The notes under the pieces were generated by a model, which was not told where the DNA came from, made no database searches, and worked only from the letters and a program-made list of their open reading frames with translations. A DNA stretch of 49,373 nt from Chlamydoabsidia padenii (Eukaryota > Mucoromycota > Mucoromycetes > Mucorales > Cunninghamellaceae). Position 1 is the first letter of the stretch. Each line of letters begins with the position of its first letter. The stretch is from assembly GCA_025330725.1 (NCBI GenBank), contig JAIWND010000076.1, positions 1 to 49,373 of the forward strand. Direction: 5' to 3'. A program made the translations under genes and the position numbers. Below are positions 1-11,292 of the stretch, one piece after another.

Positions 1-137
1 GTTGAAGCTTGGGTTCCTTAACTTCGCCATGACGTGAGACTTTGGTGTGTTTTTGGAGCATATAACCACGAGGAATACGGACATTGGTGAATTGAATATA
101 GCCATTATCGATACCATCACGGCCCTAACTCATCGGT

Positions 138-202
<65 letters not shown>

Positions 203-1289
203 GAGAGATAAGTACCAACAATGATACACCCCTCCTTAGAGCAACCACTTACCATCTTTTTGCCAATATCACCAATGTTAATGCCGGGGAGAATGTTAAA
301 AGTCTTGGTATCACGAAGAGGCACAACAAAGCATTTAGTACCGTATCGTTTTCCTTTGACTATCAATTGGGCAAAGACAGAAGCATGAGTCGCACTATGA
401 GCAGCACCACCAATCCACCATTTAGTTGCTGTTAAAGTAGGTGTATGAATAACGAATTGATCTGCAGCTTCATCGAATGTGGCGGTTGTTTCCAGTCCAG
501 GTACATTACTACCGTGGCCAATTTCAGTCATCGCGAAGCACCCCAAAAAGTTGGACATCCCCAAAGCACCCTTTTCAAACCAATAGCCCAATTGTCCTGG
601 TGTAGCATTGCTTTGTAAAGCACCAACAAATAATCCATCTATAGTTTCATGGTTAGCAAGTTAGTCCATCAGTTAATCTTTTGCCTCCTTCCCCCTCCTT
701 TTTATGTTTTCCTTACAGTGTACACCAAATCGAGTCCAGAAGCCAGGATCCACCATACTGACTACTTCCATCCTTTTCTTGAAGTTATCTACTGATTCAC
801 TTTGTAGGTAATGAAGTAAGCTTCGGTACTATACCCCCCAATAAACAAAAGAGAGAATGTGAGTATGACAAGTATTCTTCTCTTTACTTTTTTTTTATGC
901 TTTACCTTTTCCAAAGTACGTTCACGAACTTGTGATTTGGTCAAGTCATGAATGTCGTTCATTTTGAATAGAGGATCACGTTCAAGATCCAACATAATAC
1001 GTTCCTTGAGCTACATACATAAAAGAAGAAGTATTAGTTTCTATTCATGCTGTGATTGTTTTCTTAATTACCTCTGTAGAATTTTCACCGCCATCCAACA
1101 AGTAAGTCAATTCACGAATATTGAATTTCGCTTTGGCTCTTTCTTCGTTCATGCTACGGACAGGACTATTTCGACAAAGTTAGAGAGATCTATTAATTCC
1201 ATTTTGTTTTTCTAAACTTACTCCACAGCTTGGGCATGTTCTTCTTGAGTAGATAATGGTTGGGTGACAGGTTTAAGAGCAGAAGACAT
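1..1289 (-). CDS. POX1: Acyl-CoA oxidase, peroxisomal (3' part outside window)
   Basis: Catalyses the first, FAD-dependent, H2O2-producing step of peroxisomal fatty-acid beta-oxidation. Exons read on the minus strand: 1289-1222, 1165-1072, 1010-906, 828-717, 638-253 and 124-1 (continues past the edge). About 296 residues are visible of a family usually 650-700 long. Diagnostic stretches are the RFGVHYGLF region and the FAD/substrate part with [12 protein letters not shown], followed by [14 protein letters not shown] and VPLRDTKT. The start [10 protein letters not shown] has no further in-frame ATG upstream in the same open stretch. The intron 252-125 contains a 58-nt homopolymer (T on the sense strand). 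A C-terminal peroxisomal signal cannot be checked because that end is missing. Family assignment is firm; the exon 3/4 junction (acceptor after 829) was chosen because it alone keeps the conserved frame. Confidence 0.93.
143..200. repeat. 58-nt poly(A)/poly(T) tract in an intron
   Basis: An uninterrupted run of A on the plus strand lies inside an intron of the acyl-CoA oxidase gene, so the transcript has poly(U) before its acceptor. Confidence 0.97.
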
Positions 1290-2015
1290 GATCAATAGAG
1301 ATTATAAAGAGGGAATGTATCAAAAAGATAGAGGAAAGAGAAAGAAAGAAAGAGAGAGGGAAAAAAAAAAAGTAAATATATAAGGATAGTATGCGTAAGT
1401 GAGAAAACCCCAAATCCGGCACCACCGCAGAATGGAAAACTCCGATGCCAAAATAGGCCACACGTGAAGAATAGGGCTCATTTCCCCCACACTTTTTTTT
1501 TGTTTTTTGTTTTCACGCCCCCCTCTGGCCTTCATTTGCATGACCAATTACCTTATCACGTTGAAGAGTCAAATCGCATATAACAGTAATGATAATAAAA
1601 AATAATGAATGACTTTACCCTGATTCATGATCAACTTTAAAAGCTGGTGACATGAAAAAAGGATTGGGGTGGGGGGCACATGCGAGAGCAAGAGATACCA
1701 AGGAAATTTTAAAATCCGACAATTCATTTTTTAACATTTTCGATTCATGAACCCCATCAAAGCTCGTTTATCATGACAGATATCCCCTTCTGTTCATTTG
1801 AATATGATAAAATACATTGATATGTTTGCCGAGAAATCAACAATTTGCACCATACTTGCCACACTTGACCCCTGATAGATCATTTATGCAAACCCCATAA
1901 AAGTTAATGTGTGTGTATAAAACATTCTTTTTATTAGATAAAGTTATATATAAAGAGAGATAAACTAAACTAGTGATGGTATACTAAACTAAATGAAATA
2001 ATCTATAAGAGGTAG
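1290..2015. other. Intergenic: acyl-CoA oxidase promoter and VPS8 3' flank
   Basis: No convincing gene. It holds the upstream region of the acyl-CoA oxidase, including CT/GA-rich stretches (1322-1372) and two weak copies of the window's recurrent AAATCCG-type motif (around 1411-1420 and 1711-1720). On the VPS8 side a TTTATT (1930-1935, AATAAA on the sense strand) lies about 80 nt past the VPS8 stop and could be its poly(A) signal. Short open stretches here are A/T- and C/T-driven. Confidence 0.6.
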
Positions 2016-5000
2016 CTAGGAGGTGAGAGCAGTTGCTTTTGATTTGCCCTTGTCCAAAGCAGTAGAGGGAGGAGGAGGAGGAGTGTTACACAAAGTACAC
2101 AAATGATAATCACCGCTATTATTCTGATCCAAGCATTGTCGATGGAAGACGTGACCACAATGGAAAACCATCAACGGTTTATCATCGTCACCAGCAGCGA
2201 TTCCTTCTTCATCATCTTGCCATAATCTTGGTTGCATCAAAGACAAGTCGAGAATGCCCACACCACAAGACGAACATGTCATTGCTTGAGGACGCCATCC
2301 TTTTCCACGCTGTCGTACCATATCTTGCACACCCAAAAAGAGATCCCGGTCAAACAATCGATTCGTCAAGGCAAGTAATTGTCCTTCATACTTGTAAGTG
2401 TCCAACATGCTTAAGAAGATATCTCGGAAGTCAGCAAAAGTAGTTTCGCCCTTGGTTTGAGAATCAATCAATCTGAGCAGGAGTCGAGGTAGAGAAACCT
2501 GAGGAGAGGTCGAGAGCAATAACGAGGTTAAGATGGATTGTACAAAAGACTTGAAGGAGTAGATCACATGTTGCTGGACACCAAGTGGTAAGTTGCCGAG
2601 TTCAGGATGTTTTTTCTTATCCAGAGCGCTATGAATTTCCATCGATGCTTCAACATAAACATCCAGTAATCGAAACCATAAGGACTCGATTTCGTCGTCA
2701 CCACCAGAGGAAGGCAGAACATCATTGTTACTGTTGTAAGTGCTGCTGCTGTTTTCACAAAGTCGGATCCCCACGCGAAGTACACCACTGAGTCCAATCA
2801 AACCATTACTGATTTTACCTTGATCTTCAAACATCCATGATTGTTGCTGTTGTTGTTGCCTGATAATAAACAGAATCATTTGTATCTTTTCCTTGGCGAC
2901 CTCGAGCATTTTTTCCAAAGCACCCTGAATGTTCCCCATCTTTTCCATAATCCAGACCGCCGCATCCATCACACCATATTTTTCGCAGCTTTTCAAGAGG
3001 GTATCAAAGTTCACATGTTCTAGTCCATCATCATTGCGTTGTTGCTGCTGCTGCTGCTGTCGTTGTTGTCGTTGTTGTTGCTGTTGATCATGATCGCTGT
3101 CGATGATATCGTCATTGGCACCAGGCTCTTTCTGTTGTTGTTGTTGTTGGCCAGGATCATAGTCGTATAGCTTGGTGTTCAGGTAATCATAGACACCTGA
3201 TGGATCGAAACGACACATTAAATCGATATACCGTTCTTGTAGTCTGACATCAATGTTGGTGCGTCGTATGGTATGTGTGCCTGTAGTGGTGGAAGAAGTC
3301 GGTAACACGTTCTTGTTGTTGTTGCTGCTATCAATGTCACCTCCTTGATCATTCAGTATAACATATTCTTCATCTTCCTCCAATATGGTGCCATTGTGAT
3401 TGTATCCATTGCTGTTCAATACTGTAGATTGTCCAAATGTGGTTGCTGATGCCGCCGCTGCCGCCGTTGGTTGAGGCTCCAATAAACCACGAAGGTAGGA
3501 GAAGATCCGTTTATCAGCCACCCGAGCAAAAGTAACAGGGAATCTTGATGTATTGTTCTGATCATCCTTGCCGCCACCATTATCGTCATGCTCAAATCCA
3601 TTCTGAATGCCATCTTCATCTTCGTCGTCATCTTCAAATTCTTCATCTTCATCCAGTCGTCGTAAAATATCATGATGGTCGGCACCAAAGTATTTCTGTA
3701 TAAGATCAGCCGTACGTTGTCCATCCATATCCACGAATTGAGAGATCCGAATCAAGACCACCCGTTTCACATCTTGGCGCTGGTGTTCTGTTAATGGTGA
3801 AGAGCCATCTAATATCCAATCCACACAATTGAAAACCCGATGTTGTCTTTCCACGGTGATCGTTTCTTCATCATCTTGATCTTCTTCCTTGCCATTATTT
3901 GTCGGAGAATCAACATCGTCATCATGATGGTGGTGCAGTCGAGTCGGTGTTGTGTCCTTGAGGTAAGTTTCCACCAGTTTCCCATACCGTTTGTCCCGTC
4001 GATAAACATCCTCCAACACATTCCAAAACTTGGCTTCTTCATACAAGGAGGTCATGGCTTCTTCATTGCTTGGTGTATATACTGTCAAAAGTTGCTGTAC
4101 CGCCCTTTGCCGTTCTTCTTTGGTGCTGTCATCATTGGTAAGTCGGCGGTGATGATGATGAGATTGATGTTTTGTTGGATAATAATAGTAGCCTGCCATG
4201 TCGTTCACCGTCAATTGTAATAGTATTTTTTGTTTGGTGGTCAAAGGAAGGAAGATAAAGGTGGTGTATTTGTGTAGATTGCTGGCGATAAAGATATAGA
4301 GCTGTAACAAATGATTGTTTTGTGAGACTGCTGCATTATTGTTGCTATCACCACTGCCATCATAGTAAGATGAGGTCGTTTCTGAAGATGTACCAGACCC
4401 CTTATTGTTGTTATTGTTGCTGCTGCTACCGTTGACACCAGAATGGACAGTAGACGCCGAAAAAGAAGGATTTAGTCGTGGCATAGCAAGCAAATGGCCA
4501 TTGTTACCACTGTTGTTGTTGTTGTTGCTATTGTTGTTCATTCCACTGCCACCCATTACATCCAATAAAGTATTCACGATAATTTGTCGAGAGATCACCT
4601 TACCCTGGAGGACGTCTTCTTCAAAAGTAGATGTCAGCATATCATCACCACCATTTAGCCAAGGATCTTCGAATGCCGATTCCAGTGCATCCAAAAACTT
4701 CTTTGTGTTGAAACGTAAAAGGAGTCGAAGATAAGGATAGGTGGGTTCGGCCATTGTTTCATTTTCATCAACAGTTAGAATCAGTTTACCGCCCACCCTG
4801 GGCCACACCACACATCGGCCGGAGAAGACAAAGGAGTACACCGCGCTACGAGCTTCATTACCACGAGAGGTTCGCATCATAGTACCTTCAGGGAAAGTTC
4901 GACCTTGTAGCACCATCTTGAGATAATCAAAGACCTTTTCCGCCTGGACACGTTGTTGCTGGTATTGTTGAATCATAGAGGTGTCATAATGTCCTTTTCC

Positions 5001-8000
5001 TTCTGTTGCTGTCATCACTTCGTCGAATTTCTTGAGACATTGTCGAATCACCTTGAGCATTTCCACTAGAGGACTGACAAAATCATCCATGCTTTTGTTC
5101 CATACATACATCATCGCTTCGTAGAGCCCTTCGCGTTGACATACCCCAACCACCTGATCGATATCCAAACATTGAGGTTGTACGTGCCATATGATGCGTT
5201 CGAGGGCGCCCAGTCGACTACGTGTGCTGCTGTAGTGAGTCACCAAATCCTTCATGACGGCTGGTGGAAGATCCCGCAGTTGGTCGGTCACAATATAGCT
5301 TTCCAAGACCTGTAAAAAGAGACCTTGTACACCATAGTCTGCAAATTGTTCGTAGGCAGTTTCAAATAAGAAGACAGAGTCACCCATGCTGAGGCACGCA
5401 TCCACGCAACATTTCGCCAAATCTTGATAAAGTAACGTGTTGTCGGCACCACTTTCACCCAATTCTGGCATAAGAGGACGGATTGAGTTGGTTGTTGTCA
5501 AGTCTTGTTGCTGTTGCTGTTGCTGTTGTTCTTCTAATAACATTGACCGACGTGAGGGAGAAAATGCATAGTTCAGAGAAGCCACCAAGAGTTCCATCAG
5601 CTTTTCACCCACGAGTTGTTTGCGTTGTTGTTCATCCACAGGTAGTCCAACCACCGTCTGTGTCCATTTCCCATTATAAAAAGCAGTGCATAGCTGGATT
5701 GCATCCAAAAAGTCGCCTGCCCGCACCAATGCAAGAATCCGATCTGCCCAGGATAATAACGTGCCAACGTAAATCTGATCCAAACCCTATAGGAAAAAAG
5801 AAAAAAAGAGTGAGTATGAGAAATGCGCTTTGATTTGAATAATTTGAACTTACCAACAAAAACAGTTTTCCTTTGTATCCTTTCAAGGAATGATAATATG
5901 CCATTTCGACGACCTTGGATGTTGTCATAGTTGAGCTTGATGTAACGCCAATATCCAGTTCGTTAGATCCCGGAGTCATCACACCTGTTGTCGTTGTCGT
6001 AGTTGTTGATGTGATAAGGTCGCGTAGAGGTGCATTAAACCAGTCATGATAAACTAGCTGTTTGTTACGAACCGATGCCCGTTCTGTCACCATCATTTTC
6101 TTTGGATCAAACAATAGCATTTCTTCATTTGGAGTAAACAAAACAAGAATCTAAAAGAATACAAGTACATGTTAATCTTTGGGGATCCTTTCCAAATATG
6201 ATTCATCTTTTTCTTTCTTTCTTTACCTGTCGATTAATCCATTGTAGCCCAATGATGGAATCTTCTAATTGACATTCGGCCGGTTTAGGGAAGTAAAGTT
6301 TCGTTCCACGTTTACCTCCAGATCCACCACCACCCATAGGACTACGGAATCGGCTTGGACTGTGTTGAGGAGGAGGTTCAGACATACCGGCGCCGACCCG
6401 CATAATAAACAAATGATTTCCCCAAGCATAGGCTAACATGGGGTCTTCCAAAGATGGCACCTGCAATTCCTTGTGTAACTTTTTATCTACAGAAAAGCAT
6501 ATTAGTTTCTGAACCCACATACATCAAGAGTTTTGTAACTTTACCTTTTCCAGCACCAGTCTCTTTACCAGACATAGTAGCTTTGGTCACAGGTAGCCAA
6601 GCAAGACAGCCCGAGAGACTTTCATGATAGGTTTCTGCTTTATGCTGGTTATCTTCACCTGTTTGTTGTTGTTGTTGTTGTTCTATAGAAGCACCATCTA
6701 TAGAGGCTTGTTGGTCCAGTGCTACTTTTGGTTTAAGGAATTTGAATTTGGTTTGGCAAGATGGTTTCAACCCGACGATAATCACCTAATTTGAGAGGGA
6801 AGAAAAGCAACAAAAAAAAAAAAAAAAAAAAGTTAATATACATGTCAACCTCAAATTACTTTTTGTACCTACCTTGTATGGAGTCAACAAAGCCACTAAA
6901 CCATAATTTTCAGCAGGGTGAGCAAATTGACCAAGTGGAAGTGCTTGCATAGCAAAGACAGTGCTTGGTCGTCGAGGTTTATTAAATGCAGGACCAGCAG
7001 ATTCCAGCAAAGAGGAAGAAGAACCTAGTCTTGCAAGGGAAGGTTGAGGTGACATCCGACCATTAAGTGTTGTTGTTGACGACGAAGAGGGAGACGACGG
7101 TAATGACAAGTTTTGATAACGACCCAGTATTCTTGTTGTATCCACGGCATTCACCATCACCACTTTGTATAAGACATGGTAAAACGCCATACCTTGATCA
7201 TCCCCTGAGACAATCTCGGATTTTTTGATGCCGATGAATCCGACGTGTAAGATAGCTGCCCCTCGTACATGACCTTCCTTGCGTGATGATCCTGGTTGAC
7301 TTGGTGATGAAGGTATGGGTTGTGTTGAGGAAGCTGTTACTGACATGGTGGTACCAAGTGTTTGATTTGGTGGGATAGGTTCGATCGTACGGATGGGTTG
7401 TTGAGGTTTCCTGATATCCCATATCACAAGATGACCTTGACTATGTCCACACACAATGGTCGTATGATCAGCAGAAATAGCCACCGATGTAACTGCACCT
7501 ACTTCTACAGCTAATTTTTTGAATTAGATCATTTATTCAAGTCCTCTATTTGTTTCCGTTTTTTAACTTACCACGGACAGTATCACCAAGTACGCATTTC
7601 AGGTTTTGAGAATAATCGTACACATAGACAAGACTTCGAGTTGTTCCCACCGCAATTACACCACTGACCTATCGGTAGAATGAAGCGACATATCATGGCA
7701 AGTTAGTATAGAGTTCATTTCTGTTGTTGCATTCTTTTGACTGAATAATACTTACAGCCAACACAGACACAAGACCGCTTGTTCTTCGGATATCTTTTGA
7801 ATACAGATGATCGGATATCTTGACCAAAGGCGTCCATTTGAATGCTTCAGAGATAATGTCGTCTTGTTTTTCCCGTCGTTGATCATCATCATCGTTGACC
7901 AAAAGTTGCGATAATGATGGATCGGACACAGCATCATATGAATGAATAGACCCAGCACCACCGGAAGAAGAATCATATCGTCGCACCGAAGGGTTACTAC

Positions 8001-9428
8001 TGGTGATTAGTGGAGAAGTCGATGCAAAAGTATTGGTGATAGTGGGTTGAGATGTCACACGTCGTAAAGTTGTCGCCGAAGGTTTCTTTGTAATTGGAGG
8101 TGGTGTTGATAATCCATCACGATCATGTACCAATTGTGTTGGTGAGAAGGATCTTGATTTTGTCGCATCGATAGACGGGGAATCCTGTAAATTTCATATC
8201 AAGTTAGATCAAAATATAAATGACTATCATTGACTTACAAAATGGTGATATATGCTTGATTCTGTTTCATAGATTTCGGAATCTTGATATTCGTCAGAGC
8301 TATCAGATTCATTCAAGATACTTTCCAAGCTGAGGTATTCATCTATAACAATAAGGAAAAATTAGTATCAATGGGTAGAATGGGAACGATTTCTTACCTC
8401 GTTTGACGAATTCTTCATATAGACCAATTTCCTTTGCCACTTGATCCAATAACTGATCGATTTCTCGTTTCTTTTTGTCGCCAATCGGTAGACGGTGAGT
8501 ATTTCGTACCAAGGGGCCACCATGCAAATGAATAAAGAGATCATCCTGGACCTTGTAAAGATCATTCAATCTAGCCTTGATCACAGTATCCGAGACAGAG
8601 GGTAGATCCAATTCCGGAATTTTCAATGCCACCAATTTCTTTTGTAATTCCCATAGCGATTGTACACCATTGATTAGTCGAGTTTGATAAGGTACCGCAT
8701 TAAGTACTTTGTAGAGTGGATCTTGTTGCATTCGATGATAGTAAGCCGATGAAGAAGCTGCAGAAGGGTGGTGATGTGCTGCAGAAGGTGATTGGATAGA
8801 GAAGGTGGGTTGTAATGGTGTAGTAGGACTATGTGTAATAAAAAGAAAACCAAGTTAAAAAATGATTAGAATCCCTCTTCTTATATATATATATATATAT
8901 ATATAGACTTGATTACCTTGAATAATCACCTTTGCCACTTGTCATTGAGCCCATGGATTGACTGCGTTGATGGCTCATGAATGTCTTCAAATTAGCCAAG
9001 TACTTTTCCGCCAGAGACCTGTCTTCCAAAGCCGCCCTGAGTTCATCCGGTAAATCCGCCGTAGCCGTGTCCAAATCAATGTCAACAGAGTCAAGTTGTT
9101 GGAATGGGTGTAGATTATTTGTATACAAGGTGCTGTCGCTATTCATCAAAGTATTGTCATTTATACTACTGTCATCTTCCTCTAAGACTTCTTTGAGCAG
9201 AGCATCGTAGTGAGCACGAAACATGAGCGTGTTGCTGCTTTCGCTTGGTGTCAGATTCAAGTTGGGAGGTGGTGGCAGTTGTTGTTGTTGTCCCAGGGCA
9301 TCTTCCTGTTGTCCATGATAAGGGATAGTAATTCGTGCAAGATGAGGAGGAGGAGGAGTGGTAGATGTTGAGGCTACCAATGGTGGTGAAGTTGATACAT
9401 CGTTGGAGGAAGGTGAGCCATCAATCAT
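2016..9428 (-). CDS. VPS8: VPS8, CORVET complex subunit (very large, homopeptide-rich)
   Basis: Vps8 is the CORVET-specific subunit that binds Rab5/Vps21 on early endosomes and tethers membranes for fusion. Ten exons: 9428-8917, 8828-8398, 8342-8239, 8184-7756, 7668-7572, 7510-6873, 6785-6545, 6486-6227, 6150-5854 and 5786-2016; 6780 nt, 2259 aa. Evidence: N-terminal beta-propeller strands with GHSQGHLVIWD and IVSGDDQGMAFYH (Vps8-type, unlike Vps41); a Vps8 core around residue 1000 with YKGKLFLL, FLDAIQLCTAFYNGK and VVGLP; and a C-terminal RING-H2 at about residues 2174-2236 (C-x2-C, HCGHVFHRQC, C-x2-C). Vps8 is about 1270-1430 aa in yeast and human; the excess is low-complexity Q, N, D/E, S and H inserts and a disordered 350-residue N-terminus. 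The microsatellite (AT)n in the first intron is at 8882-8904. Confidence 0.93.
8882..8904. repeat. (AT)n microsatellite in VPS8 intron 1
   Basis: A simple alternating TA run lies between the donor at 8916 and the acceptor at 8829. Confidence 0.95.
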
Positions 9429-9751
9429 GTTTGTTATATGTTAAAAAGTAAAAAGAGGAGTGTAGATAATATGTAAAGGTTAAATGTATAAATACAGATG
9501 AGTAAGAGGAAGAGGGGAGGGGTAAAGCGTTTCACAACTTTTCAACGCTCTGTAAGGAGTGAGAGTCTAAAAAGGTTTTCAACAAAACGGTATAAAGAAT
9601 GGTAAAATATGTCAAATACAATTAATATAATAATGTATTTCAATACACGACGAATGGAAGAAGGACAGGTGGAGAAGAAGAAGAAGAAAAAAAAAAAAGT
9701 GGAGGAGAAGCAAAAGAATGACCTCCTCCCCCATCGATGAATAAAGGTATA

Positions 9752-9764
9752 TTTCAAATCCCGA
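9752..9764 (+). promoter_or_regulatory. AAATCCCG motif upstream of VPS8
   Basis: TTTCAAATCCCGA on the plus strand, 324 bp from the VPS8 start codon and antisense to that gene. It is followed by TTGTCGGATT, which partly mirrors it. It is one of about 15 copies in the window; function is inferred only from recurrence and position. Confidence 0.4.
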
Positions 9765-9857
9765 TTGTCGGATTAATATCCCCCATCACTCAAGTACTTT
9801 CTTTCTTTTTTCTTTCACTTGTCTTATTTTGATTCAAGTTACATCTCCACCAATAGC

Positions 9858-10535
9858 TTAAACAACATGGACACAACGACAATAACAACAAGGTTTCAGG
9901 TGTAGCATTGAATTTGACAACAAACTTGGTCTTTGGCCTTAATTACAGCAAGAAGGAAAAGAAATACAAAGTGACGCCACATAACAGGACCAGTGTACTG
10001 TATATACAAAGCTAGCAGTAATCTATTAAAGGTAAAAACAAACAGTAGGGTAAAGTAAAAGTAGGGATATGGCTATCAACATGTTTTAAACTCACTCTGT
10101 ATCCAATTGCTCAAGATTTGGGAATCGTCAAGTAATAGCCTCTACGGGGTGACAGTCTTCTTCTGCTGTGGTGGACTATATAATGGGTCATCTTAACCAT
10201 AAAAAAGGTAAGTCTTCTTCACAACTATACAGTATATCATGCATCGCTAATTGACTCTTTTTATCTTTTGTCCATGAACAATCTGACCTATCACGATCAA
10301 GTGATCTACGATAACAAGACTATCGATGTATACAAGAGTGGCATTAGCTTGGTCTCTTTGTCTGGCAAAGGTGCAGTTATAAATGGGGTGGCACTATCGA
10401 GGGAACAAGAACATATCACACCAGCGCCATTTCTAATACAAGACGAATCGATACTCCTTATGCAGTACAACTGACGATCAGATAAACCAGGTTCTCTTCC
10501 TACTTTATCCTCTTGATATGGAAACCGACGAATAA
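9858..10535 (+). pseudogene. Possible decayed gene (broken reading frames)
   Basis: Three neighbouring stretches read like real protein but lie in different frames with no splice sites joining them well. At about 9858-10016 a frame without ATG contains TTNLVFGLNYSKKEKK and then stops. At 10268-10474 a 68-codon frame has SKGISLVSLSG-like beta-strand content and ends ESILLMQYN. Overlapping its end, another frame runs TTDDQINQVLFLLYPLD to a stop at about 10535. A single frameshift near 10463 would join the last two. I do not recognise the family. This could also be a gene whose introns I have not resolved, or chance. Confidence 0.35.
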
Positions 10536-11292
10536 ATCAGCGTATAAACTACTTGTAAGGAAGCCTTGGGCACATACATCATTTTGACAAGGCGCTCTCT
10601 TTTAAATTGGACTTTTTACAGTGATAGGAACTGGTGCTTATATTGGATTTTGAAGAAATATCAAGCCCAACAGCCTTTGCAGGTTTTATGCACGATGTGA
10701 TTGGATCCTACTATTGAACATTCGGACATTTTTTAGTTGATGTTTATTAGCATACAGTAGTTTGGTCCTCTCTAGACCTTATAGACTTTTTATCATCGCT
10801 GTTTTTAATCAATAAACTTTACTCGCCCATAAATGTCCCAATTTGTGATAATGTTTGACTAGCTCTGTTTTTTTGCATGAATGTCGGGGATTCAATAGTT
10901 AGACAAGGAGAACCCAACTTTAACAAGATCTAATTCAACCAAGCCAAACAATGATATATCCTTATTGATAAAGTATATTAATGTTAGGAGAGAGAGAAGC
11001 AAGTTAAAAGAGCTATATTAAAATCAAGGGTTTGTACACTGTGTTGATATTGAGACAAAGAACCAGATCACAACAACATTGGTCGACTATAAGAGCGTTT
11101 TATAAAAAGAAGTCTAATCTAAAAAATATTTGCCACATGAAGCATGATATAATAAGACAACCCACACCCACACATATACACATACACCATAAAAACATAA
11201 TATGTCATTTTGTTTCATTGTTTACTTTATTAATAATCAAATTACCCAAGCAACTATAATCTAAAGAAAAAAGCCAAAGGACAAACTCAAGT

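Larger units (their letters stand above)
9429..11292. other. Long intergenic stretch between VPS8 and SF3B2
   Basis: It has no intact gene that I can support. It contains the VPS8 upstream region (poly-A/GA-rich 9679-9699 and an AAATCCCG motif), then a set of broken protein-like reading frames at 9858-10535 (listed separately), then about 700 bp of AT-rich sequence. GTCGGGGATTCAA at 10883-10895 resembles the recurrent promoter motif but has no gene start near it. TTTATT at 11226-11231 is AATAAA on the sense strand, 62 nt past the SF3B2 stop. Confidence 0.6.

Noticed and set aside
3840..5833. Hydrophobic plus-strand ORFs over VPS8
   Set aside because: They overlap the conserved VPS8 frame and reflect antisense of CAG/CAA/GAT runs.
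2016..9428. The large gene as Vps41 rather than Vps8
   Set aside because: Both have a propeller, helical repeat and RING. The VSGDDQG..FYH and YKGKLFLL..LSWADR blocks fit Vps8.
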